A stretch of 7,217 nucleotides of DNA, from NCBI GenBank assembly GCA_937892815.1, contig CALBHZ010000125.1, positions 1-7,217 of the forward strand, read 5' to 3'. The position numbers and the translations under genes were made by a program. The notes beneath the pieces are model-generated. The model worked only from the letters and a program-made list of their open reading frames with translations, was not told the origin of the DNA and ran no database searches. Below are positions 1 through 6,021 of the stretch, one piece after another (the stretch's first letter is position 1; every line of letters starts with the position of its first letter). The stretch comes from an uncultured archaeon. Its GTDB lineage: Archaea > Thermoproteota > Nitrososphaeria > Conexivisphaerales > CALBHZ01.

Positions 1-27
1 GCAGCGTCAGATGTGTATAAGAGACAG
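1..27 (+). other. Nextera read-1 adapter, not biological
   Basis: These bases match the 3' part of the Illumina Nextera read-1 adapter. Positions 9-27 are the 19-base Tn5 mosaic end AGATGTGTATAAGAGACAG. The genomic insert begins at 28. The reverse complement of the mosaic end lies at 7151-7169, so the pair imitates transposon terminal inverted repeats, but both copies come from library preparation. Confidence 0.98.
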
Positions 28-72
28 CTCCCTATCGTTCTTTCTAAGAACGACCTTGACCCTCGTCGGCAT
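28..72 (-). CDS. 5' end of an unidentified gene, cut by the contig edge
   Basis: On the minus strand an ATG at 72-70 opens a frame that stays open to the edge of the insert and gives MPTRVKVVLRKNDRE. A strong Shine-Dalgarno-like stretch (AGGAAGGAGA) lies just upstream, with its GGAG about seven bases before the ATG. An in-frame GTG two codons earlier (78-76) is an alternative start, and a stop codon a little further upstream limits the frame. A TATA-like TTAAATATA at 181-173 on the same strand could serve it, leaving a leader of roughly 75-80 bases. Fifteen residues are too few to identify a family. The main evidence is the ribosome binding site and its spacing. Confidence 0.4.
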
Positions 73-172
73 CTCCACTCTCCTTCCTAAGTATGCCTAA
101 GAACTCCTTTCTCTTAACCTTTCCAATCCTCTTTTTTAACCATCTTCAATACGTAGAAATTTCTTAACTTTC

Positions 173-181
173 TATATTTAA
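173..181 (-). promoter_or_regulatory. Possible archaeal TATA box
   Basis: The minus strand reads TTAAATATA, close to the archaeal TATA consensus, and sits upstream of the left-edge gene fragment. Initiation about 25 bases downstream would fall near 150 and give a leader of about 78 bases before the ATG at 72. The plus strand reads TATATTTAA, so the element could instead start a plus-strand RNA near 200, which would cover the structured island. The direction cannot be decided from sequence alone. Confidence 0.35.
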
Positions 182-207
182 GGATTAGGGCGAGCGCCGT
201 AAGACTT

Positions 208-273
208 CCGTAAAGCTAAAGTTCGGCGGAACGAACCTCTCGGGGAGCTCTTTAGCTGGAGCTTTACGCTCCG
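208..273. ncRNA. Candidate structured RNA or attenuator: GC-rich island with competing stems
   Basis: Three perfect pairings exist. Positions 209-217 pair with 260-268 (9 bp), 214-221 with 250-257 (8 bp), and 258-262 with 268-272 (5 bp, five-base loop). The first excludes both others, while the second and third can form together, so two alternative folds are possible. A further GTTC/GAAC mini-stem lies at 221-232. The surrounding spacer is AT-rich, and structured RNAs of thermophilic archaea tend to stand out as GC-rich patches. It does not look like a tRNA (no proper T-loop) and no clear C/D boxes were found. Strand, ends and function are unknown. Confidence 0.25.
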
Positions 274-349
274 AGGATCAAGCCGCTGGAAAAGGTGTGA
301 TGGAAATTTTGAAAGAAGATGATCTCTGCATCTTATAGATCTTTGATGA

Positions 350-366
350 AATTTAAAAATAAATTA
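350..366 (-). terminator. T-rich terminator after the helical-repeat gene
   Basis: On the minus strand, starting 12 bases after the TAG stop at 381-379, the sequence is ATTTATTTTTAAATTT-like with a run of five T. Short oligo-T tracts without a required hairpin are the usual intrinsic termination signal in archaea. Confidence 0.5.
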
Positions 367-378
367 TTATTGAGGGAG

Positions 379-2379
379 CTATGGAAATTTAGGAGGGAAC
401 CGGATCTTCTTTCCCTTCGATTCCTCTTCAGAAGCTCCCGTGATCGCCGCTAGCTCTTGAAGTAGCTTCTCTATCTCGCTTAGTAATTTGTCGATGGCGT
501 TAATTAACGCCTTTACTTCGTCGAACTTGCCTTGAGCTAGCTTCCCTTCAGCTTGGCTTATCAGGGCTTCAGCTTTACTGATTAGAGATCTAACCGTCGA
601 TAGGTTTGCCCCCTTCTCCTCTAGCTCGCTCGCCTTCTCCTTAAGCTCATTTAGCCTCTCCTTCAACTTATCCAACGTCTCCTCTAGCTTCCCTGAGGTC
701 TCCGCTTGCTCAACGATCTCCGATATCTCTTCGATTAGGGCTTTAGCTCGCTCGATAGCGGCCTCTGCCCCCTCCACGGCCATTCCCTTAAGCATTCCCT
801 TGGCCTCGTTCAGTAGGACTTCGGCCTGCTTTATCAGCGCTTCGACCTCCGTAGCCTTCTCTGCTCTCAACGATCTCGCTTTAGCCCGTAGCTCGTTAAG
901 CTCTTCCATTAAATCGCTTATCGATTGATTTAGCTTCCTTCTCATGGCTCTAACCTTCTTTACGTGTTCCATGATCGACGATAACCTCTCCTCTAGCTTT
1001 TCTACCATTTTGCAAGCCTTCTCGGCCATCTCCTCAGCCGCCTTAATTATCCCCGCTTTAAGCCTATCTTTCGCCTGTTCTAAAGCAAATAAGGCCATTT
1101 TAAGCTCTACTTCTAATTGAGATACATCGGTTCCGTTCTCTCTTAATTGTTCTACTTTAGACTTAATCTCGTTTATCTCCTCCTCTATCTCCGCTATTAA
1201 GGATCGAACCTCGGCCTTCCGTTCAGCGACCTCCTTCTCCTTTAAGCCCTCTACGAAGCCCTCTACCTCCTCTAACATCTCCTTAACGTGCTCAATGGCC
1301 TCTCCGGAGATAGCTGAAACGTTACCCAGGATGCTCCTAGTTCGGTTTAAGGCCTCGATAGCGTAGGATACGTTGAAGCCCTCAGCGGCGAGCTTTTCGA
1401 TCTCGCGGCTTAGGCTTAGGGCCTTAGCTCGTAGCTTCATTACCTCCTTGAGGGATTCAGCGAACTTAGGCTTCTCCTTCTCCACCCTCTTCAAAGCCTC
1501 ATCTTCTCTATGCTTAAACTCGTGTAAAGCCTTCAATATGGACGTTACATTTACCCTAGCCTTGATCATCGATTTAGCCATCTCTATCCTGCTTTTCGCC
1601 TCCTCTAAAGCGGAGAGTATCCTGGACTTTACGGCTTCGCTTATATTCGAAGCCCTTATCCTAGCCTCTACCTGCTCCAGCCTTCCAATGGCCTTCTCTA
1701 TAAACGAGCTAATCCTCTTCTTCTCTATTCCCTTCGTTAAAGCATGCACCAATCCCATGGCCTTTCCTATGATAGCTCTAGCGCTCGCTAGCTCCTTAGC
1801 AGCTCCATCTATATCCCCTTCATCAAGCTTAGAAGACGCGTTAGCTAGATGTTCCCTAGCGAGAGCTATGAGGTCTTTAACGGCGGTGACGTTATATCCT
1901 TCCTCTTCAGCTTTATACACTAAGCTCTCAACTTTATCTACGAATAGGTAAGTGCGGTTTATGGCAACCCTCAACCCTATAGCCTTCTCAGCCTCAACTT
2001 CGGTTGGTTCTTCCTTTACTACCTCTTCCAATAGCTTGCTAGCTCCTTTAACGACCTTCTTGAATATGTTCATAGCCTCAATCGCGAGCTTTATAGCCTG
2101 TTCGTAATTGGTTTGATTGTAGAGAGAGATGGCCTGTTCAGCTACGCTTAGCCCTTGTTCGTATAGGGATAGCAGGTCCTCAGGTACGGTTACGTTGTTC
2201 GCCTCCAGTGAGCTTATGGCTTCTTCAGCTCTCTCCTTAGCTCCATTTAATATGTTAATTATGATCTTTGCTTTTTGATCCGCGGTTTGTTCTCCTAAGG
2301 CGTACGTCGCTGGTATGATGGATAGCACTAAGATCATCGAGGTGAGCAACGCCAAAGCTTTCCTGTTCACGTCCATCAC
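379..2379 (-). CDS. Secreted helical-repeat glycoprotein with loop sequons (666 aa)
   Basis: The family is not recognised. Residues 1-28 form a signal peptide: a basic start (R6, K7), a hydrophobic core at about 8-22 and a likely cut near ATYA. The remainder is almost wholly alpha-helical, rich in Glu, Lys, Ala and Leu, with no Trp seen and one Cys (456). By eye it divides into about seven repeats of 80-100 residues: a helix, a short turn with a sequon, then helices of the form LI..A...L..A...L..g....A. The turn sequons are N62, N163, N245, N336, N415 and N592; the sixth turn (about 509) lacks one. Roughly 13 sequons occur in all. There is no C-terminal membrane segment, and the protein ends in a basic, Pro/Phe-containing tail (KKIRFPPKFP). 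It should act outside the cell, perhaps as a spacer, scaffold or coat protein (inference). The start is GTG at 2379 or the adjacent ATG at 2376. The stop is TAG. The gene is divergent from the stalk-like gene. Confidence 0.88.
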   Translation of the reverse strand: MMDVNRKALALLTSMILVLSIIPATYALGEQTADQKAKIIINILNGAKERAEEAISSLEANNVTVPEDLLSLYEQGLSVAEQAISLYNQTNYEQAIKLAIEAMNIFKKVVKGASKLLEEVVKEEPTEVEAEKAIGLRVAINRTYLFVDKVESLVYKAEEEGYNVTAVKDLIALAREHLANASSKLDEGDIDGAAKELASARAIIGKAMGLVHALTKGIEKKRISSFIEKAIGRLEQVEARIRASNISEAVKSRILSALEEAKSRIEMAKSMIKARVNVTSILKALHEFKHREDEALKRVEKEKPKFAESLKEVMKLRAKALSLSREIEKLAAEGFNVSYAIEALNRTRSILGNVSAISGEAIEHVKEMLEEVEGFVEGLKEKEVAERKAEVRSLIAEIEEEINEIKSKVEQLRENGTDVSQLEVELKMALFALEQAKDRLKAGIIKAAEEMAEKACKMVEKLEERLSSIMEHVKKVRAMRRKLNQSISDLMEELNELRAKARSLRAEKATEVEALIKQAEVLLNEAKGMLKGMAVEGAEAAIERAKALIEEISEIVEQAETSGKLEETLDKLKERLNELKEKASELEEKGANLSTVRSLISKAEALISQAEGKLAQGKFDEVKALINAIDKLLSEIEKLLQELAAITGASEEESKGKKIRFPPKFP

Positions 2380-2402
2380 CGCTCACTATAAGGAATAAGG
2401 GC

Positions 2403-2410
2403 GATTTTAG
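2403..2410 (-). promoter_or_regulatory. Probable TATA box of the helical-repeat gene
   Basis: The minus strand reads CTAAAATC, centred about 27 bases before the GTG start and 30 before the ATG. This spacing puts transcription initiation at or next to the start codon, as in the leaderless mRNAs common in archaea. The match to consensus is moderate. Confidence 0.4.
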
Positions 2411-2420
2411 GGATGCTGAG

Positions 2421-2468
2421 GAATAGAGCGGAATAGCCGTTCCACCTACTCGTGTAAAATCGGTTTTA
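2421..2468. promoter_or_regulatory. Possible operator elements in the divergent promoter region
   Basis: Two copies of GAATAG start exactly 10 bases apart (2421-2426 and 2431-2436), about one helical turn. A small palindrome TAAAA-TCGG-TTTTA lies at 2455-2468. Both sit between the two divergent TATA boxes, where an archaeal regulator could control both genes. Repeats this short can arise by chance. Confidence 0.2.
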
Positions 2469-2497
2469 ATATGAAGCCCTCTAAGCGTCTAAATTCC

Positions 2498-2524
2498 TTT
2501 GTTAAAATTGAAAAACCTTATATT
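2498..2524 (+). promoter_or_regulatory. Promoter of the stalk-like surface gene
   Basis: Two TATA-like elements are visible. CTTATATT at 2517-2524, preceded by an A-rich stretch suited to a BRE, is centred 24-28 bases before the GTG/ATG start pair and predicts a nearly leaderless transcript. TTAAAATT at 2502-2509 would instead start transcription near 2530 and leave a short leader carrying the GAGGGTG ribosome binding site. The first has the better position. Confidence 0.5.
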
Positions 2525-2526
2525 GA

Positions 2527-2547
2527 CACCTCTCTCCTTAGAGGGTG
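2527..2547 (+). promoter_or_regulatory. Ribosome binding site within a small hairpin
   Basis: GAGGGTG at 2541-2547 resembles a Shine-Dalgarno sequence but directly abuts the ATG at 2548, which is too close for normal use with that ATG. CACCTCT at 2527-2533 can pair with AGAGGGTG at 2540-2547 with one bulged base. It would hide the site if the transcript began at or before 2527-2530. If the mRNA is leaderless, the hairpin never forms. Confidence 0.3.
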
Positions 2548-3792
2548 ATGGATAGGTTAACGATGCTTAAAGCCTTAATGGTGGCGTTGCTCCTCATACC
2601 GTTATCCTATATCCCAGCATGTTCCCAAGAATACGGTGATGAGCAGGTTACGGTTACCCCTACGTCTCTAAAAGTAGGGGATAAGCTTAACATAACCGTC
2701 TCAAACTTCCCCGCTAATACGCCCGTTACCATCTACATAGGGAACGTAGTTATAGGAACCGTAACTACCAACTCAACCGGAGGAGCTACGTTAACTAACG
2801 TAGTTCTCCCTGAAATGCCCGGAGGAACTAAAGCGGTAATGGCGAGAGCGGAAGGGCTTAACGCTTACACTACCATATCGGTCTTACCAAAGGTAGAGCT
2901 GAGGACTTCCAACCTCCTCCTAGTTACCTCTACGACTTATCTAGGAGATGGAGAGATCGTAAGGGTTAGAGGATTTGGATATAAGGCCTTTGAGTCCGTG
3001 TACATCGTCGACGACGCTACGGGAACCAACGTTAATCCAATAGCCGATGGAAGGGTAGTACAAGTGTTTAAGGGCACTATTTCGGACGACGTGATCATTG
3101 CTGATGTTAACGGTAGCTTCGACTTCAGCTACAAGCTCCACGTAACTAAATCTACGGGCGCTACGGTAACCGTAACCATAACTGGAAAGGGGACTGAAAC
3201 CGAATCTGCTACGACGACCCAGTACCTGTACTTCAAGGCGGCCGGGGACGTATCCTTCCCCGCCTTAAGCTCCTCTCAATACCTCGTTAAGCCTGGCGAT
3301 AACGTAAGCATATCGATATCTAGCTTTTCTGGCTTAAGGCCAGATCGCAAGTACACGTTACTGTTAGATGGCTCCGCCCTCTCGCTAAGGGTAGATGGCG
3401 AATCCGCGTCTTGGTTTACCACTTCAAATACCACGGTAGAGTTCACGGTCCCATCCTATAGCTCAGGGCTACACAGCTTAGCTATAGCTTACTACGGTAC
3501 TTCGACGGCCTTGGCTAAACACGCCTTCGTAATAAGCAGGCCCAACACGACTCCTGGTTACTTAGTCGTCCCGGTTTCGGATGGCAAGCCCCTAGACTAT
3601 AGGATATCGGATCTCGTCCCTAATGCTCGGTACATGTTATTGCTGTACAACTTCAATGCTAGTGAGAGCGGGGTAAGCGCCTACCTAGTTACGTCTACTA
3701 GCTCAGGCTACTCTCTGGGATACGTGACGATCCAGCCTAGCGGAGCAGGGTCCCTGTCCTTTACGGTTCCAACTAGCGGAGCTGGAACTTAG
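2545..3792 (+). CDS. Stalk-like surface protein, N-terminal part: signal peptide and beta-sandwich domains, ends at in-frame TAG
   Basis: This is the first 415 codons of a gene that by domain structure runs on to 5028. Residues 1-28 form a signal peptide (hydrophobic core at about 8-24). IPAC at residues 23-26 is a weak lipobox-like motif. Beta-sandwich, Ig-like domains follow at about 34-120, 120-232, 240-332 and 335 onward. They carry recurring features such as (K/V)xGD near the first strand, an N.T/S-rich middle, and FTVP or VLPE followed by a Gly-rich turn. About seven sequons mark an extracellular glycoprotein. The fourth domain is cut in its last strand by TAG at codon 416. As it stands, the product would be secreted without an anchor. 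The start is GTG at 2545 or ATG at 2548; both lie in GGTGATGGA, which is also present at the divergent gene's start. Confidence 0.85.
   Translation: MMDRLTMLKALMVALLLIPLSYIPACSQEYGDEQVTVTPTSLKVGDKLNITVSNFPANTPVTIYIGNVVIGTVTTNSTGGATLTNVVLPEMPGGTKAVMARAEGLNAYTTISVLPKVELRTSNLLLVTSTTYLGDGEIVRVRGFGYKAFESVYIVDDATGTNVNPIADGRVVQVFKGTISDDVIIADVNGSFDFSYKLHVTKSTGATVTVTITGKGTETESATTTQYLYFKAAGDVSFPALSSSQYLVKPGDNVSISISSFSGLRPDRKYTLLLDGSALSLRVDGESASWFTTSNTTVEFTVPSYSSGLHSLAIAYYGTSTALAKHAFVISRPNTTPGYLVVPVSDGKPLDYRISDLVPNARYMLLLYNFNASESGVSAYLVTSTSSGYSLGYVTIQPSGAGSLSFTVPTSGAGT
3790..3792 (+). other. In-frame TAG inside the stalk-like gene
   Basis: The reading frame is the same and protein-like on both sides of this codon. 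The text around it, GAGT-stop-ALFLKRAG, aligns with the last strand of the other domains: GGTKAVMARAEG (domain 1), SGLHSLAIAYYG (domain 3) and EGEYAISVAPAS (domain 5). The stop therefore replaces one residue (Lys, His or Tyr in the relatives), and AAG, TAT or TAC would become TAG by one substitution. TAG also ends the genes at 379 and 6018, so it is an ordinary stop in this genome. Confidence 0.85.
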
Positions 3793-5028
3793 GCGCTATT
3801 CTTAAAGAGGGCGGGTGCCTGCGCTCCTCCGCCAAGTACGATAAACATAAAGGCTAAGCTTACGGTTTCGCAGACTCAAGTTAAGCCTGGCGATACCATT
3901 ACGTTAACCGCTTACGGCCTTCAGCCTAACGCGCCTTACGTTATAATCTGGGATGCTCTAGGATCTAAAAAGGTAATCCCCAACTCCACCTTCTTAGCGG
4001 ACTACAACGGTTACAGGAGCATTAGCTTTAAAGCCCCTCTAACCTACGAGGGAGAGTATGCGATAAGCGTAGCGCCAGCTTCTAACCCATCCGCAGTAAT
4101 AGAACCTATAGACAACCTAGGAGAGGCCGCATATCCAAAGGTTACCTTGAAGCCGGAGATAGAGCTGGATAGCAACGAGTACATACCTTACCAGCTGGTT
4201 AAGTTCACTTGGAGCTCGGCTCCTTCCCTCGGAAGCGCTTTAACGGACGTCAAGGTAGAGCTAAACAATACGGTCTTGCTATGGGGCAAGTTCAACGATA
4301 AGAACGCTACCGGAGTATCGTCTTCAGCTTCGATATATTGGAGCGGAACCACGATAACTGGCAGCTTCGTAATGCCGAATGGACCGGCAGATGTAGACCT
4401 CGTATTGAAGATAACCGCCGGAAGCTCTTCAGCTCAAGCGTTGCTTAGGAGAGTTAGCGGAACTGGAGCTATGTTGATAGGAGTAGACTTAGCTAAGGAT
4501 ATAGCCTACTTGAAGACCAAGAACGATGAGATAGCTGCGTCTTTAAGCTCACTAAACGTCAAAGTGGATAGCGTATCTAACGACGTAGTCTACTTGAAAA
4601 CGAGCATTGGCACTATTACGGCTAAGCTAGATACGTTAATTGAGTCCGTAGACGTAGTTAAAAACGATACGGTTACGATAACTACGAAGTTAGGTGAGGT
4701 TACGACTAAGATAGATAACGTAGCTTCTTCAATTGCTAAATCGAGGGAAGACTTAATCGTTAAGATCGACGAGATAGGCAGGAAAACGTCCGAGATATCG
4801 CAAGGTATATCCTCTCTATCCGACGAAGTAGATGGCTTATCTAAGAGCTTAGATTCAGTTAAAGCCGAGATAGAGAGCACGATAACTTCCCAAGTTACGA
4901 GCATAAGCAGCGATATACGAACCGTCAAGGTCGATGTAAGCGATCTAGTTAACTACATGTACGTTGCCTTAGTACTGATAGCTATAGCGATCATAATATC
5001 GCTGATATCGGTGATAAGGAAGAGGTAA
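3793..5028 (+). CDS. Stalk-like surface protein, C-terminal part: beta-sandwich, long coiled coil, membrane anchor
   Basis: This continues the preceding frame with no shift. Numbered from the 2545 start, it contains the end of domain 4 (417-430), domain 5 (about 435-535, opening with a VKPGD strand), domain 6 (about 536-640), an unbroken coiled coil at about 649-803, one membrane helix at 804-824 (YMYVALVLIAIAIIISLISVI-type) and a final RKR. The positive tail fits a cytoplasmic C-terminus with the rest outside. The order of parts matches S-layer stalk/anchor proteins such as Sulfolobales SlaB and the tetrabrachion stalk, though 827 codons is longer than a typical SlaB and no homology is claimed. 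There is no ATG, GTG or TTG between 3793 and the TTG at 4147, and no second signal peptide, so this part cannot be exported unless the TAG is read through or is an error. Confidence 0.82.
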   Translation, partial: ALFLKRAGACAPPPSTINIKAKLTVSQTQVKPGDTITLTAYGLQPNAPYVIIWDALGSKKVIPNSTFLADYNGYRSISFKAPLTYEGEYAISVAPASNPSAVIEPIDNLGEAAYPKVTLKPEIELDSNEYIPYQLVKFTWSSAPSLGSALTDVKVELNNTVLLWGKFNDKNATGVSSSASIYWSGTTITGSFVMPNGPADVDLVLKITAGSSSAQALLRRVSGTGAMLIGVDLAKDIAYLKTKNDEIAASLSSLNVKVDSVSNDVVYLKTSIGTITAKLDTLIESVDVVKNDTVTITTKLGEVTTKIDNVASSIAKSREDLIVKIDEIGRKTSEISQGISSLSDEVDGLSKSLDSVKAEIESTITSQVTSISSDIRTVKVDVSDLVNYMYVALVLIAIAIIISLISVIRKR

Positions 5029-5034
5029 CCCTCA

Positions 5035-5054
5035 CTTATTTTTTACTTATTTTA
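5035..5054 (+). terminator. T-rich terminator after the stalk-like gene
   Basis: A run of six T (5039-5044) followed by a second T-rich stretch starts about seven bases after the TAA stop. This is a typical archaeal oligo-T terminator. It also separates this gene from the next one, which has its own TATA box. Confidence 0.5.
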
Positions 5055-5056
5055 AG

Positions 5057-5064
5057 TTTATAAG
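5057..5064 (+). promoter_or_regulatory. TATA box of the jelly-roll protein gene
   Basis: TTTATAAG is centred about 27 bases before the ATG at 5088, which predicts a leaderless or nearly leaderless mRNA. AGGA at 5077-5080 is the only Shine-Dalgarno-like match before the start and is weak. Confidence 0.5.
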
Positions 5065-5087
5065 CTAGTTCTCCGAAGGACTCCAGA

Positions 5088-6020
5088 ATGAAACTTAGAT
5101 CAACCCCGCTTATTACGTTAACTACCGTAGTGATTTTCTTACTCGTAATCCCTACATTCCTTCCTATAGCCGTCATGTTAAATGATGTAGACGTTACTCC
5201 GAACTTAGTTAACTATATTACGAAAAACCCCTCTTTTGAAACCGGCGTATCTGGCTGGGAGATAGAGGGTAACGTAACTAGAGAGGCGATCGGTTATCTA
5301 AGCAATAAATCGATCTCATTCTACGGAAATGTCTCCTTAAGCCTTCAAGAGCCAACTCGATACATTACTCTAAATGGATCGATCGTTTTAACTATAGCGT
5401 TAAAGGATGTAAAATCGGTAGGTAGTAGAGGGTTTATCGAGATCGATACCTTAGCCTTTTGGTCGGACAAGCGCATTGTACCTATACACGTAATACTCGG
5501 ACATAATTTAACCGAGGAGAACCGCACCGTTACCGCTGTAGATGGATCCGGCGTCTACGTGTTAAGGAACTTGGAGAGTTCGAGCGATTGGAAGGAATAT
5601 AGGCTTCAGCTGGGAAGCATGGAGCTTAGGAAGCTAATTATAGAACAGCTCAGGGAATATCAAAACGAGAGCCTAGCTAGGATCGATGACGAGCTTAAGG
5701 TTAGGTTTCTGTTCGTAAAGATAGTGGGGCTTAAGGGATATTTAGATCGAGTGGGGATTGGGAGGCTTCTGCCTAGCTTAGTAACTTTACACTTTAGCTC
5801 CTGTTCCTTAATACCTATGTCCCTCTTCGTTCAAAAGCTGGAATCGAACGGATTAGAGGTTCCTTACGAAGTAACGACCGGATATTACTTCTCCATAACC
5901 TATGTGGAGCCTAGAATACTTCCAGCGCATGAAGAGATGAACGTGACCGTCTACTTTTCAACGGGTCAGAGAGTATCCGCGGAAATAGTAGTTAGGCAGG
6001 GAAATGTAGTTTGGATTTAG
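5088..6020 (+). CDS. Secreted protein with a carbohydrate-binding-like jelly-roll domain (310 aa)
   Basis: The N-terminus (K2, R4, hydrophobic 8-29) is a signal peptide or an uncleaved anchor. NPSFETG...GW at 47-57 is the usual opening strand of galactose-binding-like or CBM-type jelly rolls, and GYLDRVGIG at 217-225 resembles their closing strand (hydrophobic-D-x-V). Between them lies an amphipathic insertion at about 178-205 (ELRKLIIEQLREYQNESLAR). Residues 227-310 form a second, shorter beta region. About eight sequons support export and glycosylation. There is no C-terminal membrane segment, and the protein ends abruptly at VVWI followed by TAG; the frame after the stop is antisense to the neighbour and not protein-like, so the stop seems real. 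Ligand and role are unknown. The gene lies downstream of the stalk gene with its own promoter and is convergent with the next gene at one base. Confidence 0.8.
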   Translation: MKLRSTPLITLTTVVIFLLVIPTFLPIAVMLNDVDVTPNLVNYITKNPSFETGVSGWEIEGNVTREAIGYLSNKSISFYGNVSLSLQEPTRYITLNGSIVLTIALKDVKSVGSRGFIEIDTLAFWSDKRIVPIHVILGHNLTEENRTVTAVDGSGVYVLRNLESSSDWKEYRLQLGSMELRKLIIEQLREYQNESLARIDDELKVRFLFVKIVGLKGYLDRVGIGRLLPSLVTLHFSSCSLIPMSLFVQKLESNGLEVPYEVTTGYYFSITYVEPRILPAHEEMNVTVYFSTGQRVSAEIVVRQGNVVWI

Positions 6021-6021
6021 C

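Larger units (their letters stand above)
73..378. other. Non-coding region between two minus-strand genes
   Basis: No frame here has a usable start and convincing protein. From left to right it holds the probable leader of the left-edge gene (73-150), a TATA-like element at 173-181 that is nearly symmetrical and could act on either strand, a GC-rich island with inverted repeats (about 191-290), a small AAGATG/CATCTT inverted repeat (316-321 and 329-334), and the AT-rich end of the helical-protein gene's transcript (350-378). One minus-strand frame is open from about 363 to 184 but has no ATG, GTG or TTG. Confidence 0.6.

Noticed and set aside
210..300. tRNA or C/D box RNA in the GC-rich island
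   Set aside because: A GGTTCG-like stretch on the minus strand lacks the conserved T-loop adenosine and no acceptor stem fits. GTGATGG resembles a C box, but no matching D box (CTGA) is present.
184..363. Minus-strand open frame of about 60 codons
   Set aside because: It contains no ATG, GTG or TTG, and its AT-rich first part coincides with the terminator region of the preceding gene.
1373..1951. 192-residue plus-strand open frame
   Set aside because: It lies wholly within the 666-residue helical-repeat gene on the opposite strand. It reads as a Ser/Leu-rich mirror of that Lys/Glu/Ala-rich coding sequence, and no promoter or ribosome binding site was recognised.
2611..2622. Lipoprotein signal (IPAC) in the stalk-like protein
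   Set aside because: Pro before the Ala is atypical for a lipobox, and the protein already has a C-terminal membrane anchor; kept only as a remark.
2941..3141. 66-residue minus-strand open frame
   Set aside because: It is antisense to the beta-sandwich domains, is short, and has no start signals.
3780..3870. Frameshift pair as the cause of the stop at 3790
   Set aside because: The downstream residues in the original frame align with sister domains immediately after the stop, while the other two frames hit stops quickly.
4590..4928. 112-residue minus-strand open frame
   Set aside because: It is antisense to the coiled coil; the regular hydrophobic pattern is a reflection of the heptads.
4147..5028. 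Separate gene starting at TTG 4147
   Set aside because: The same frame is protein-like upstream back to the TAG at 3790. A start at 4147 would drop domain 5 and leave no signal peptide for a protein that must reach the surface.
5345..5527. 60-residue minus-strand open frame
   Set aside because: It is antisense to the jelly-roll protein, with no supporting signals.
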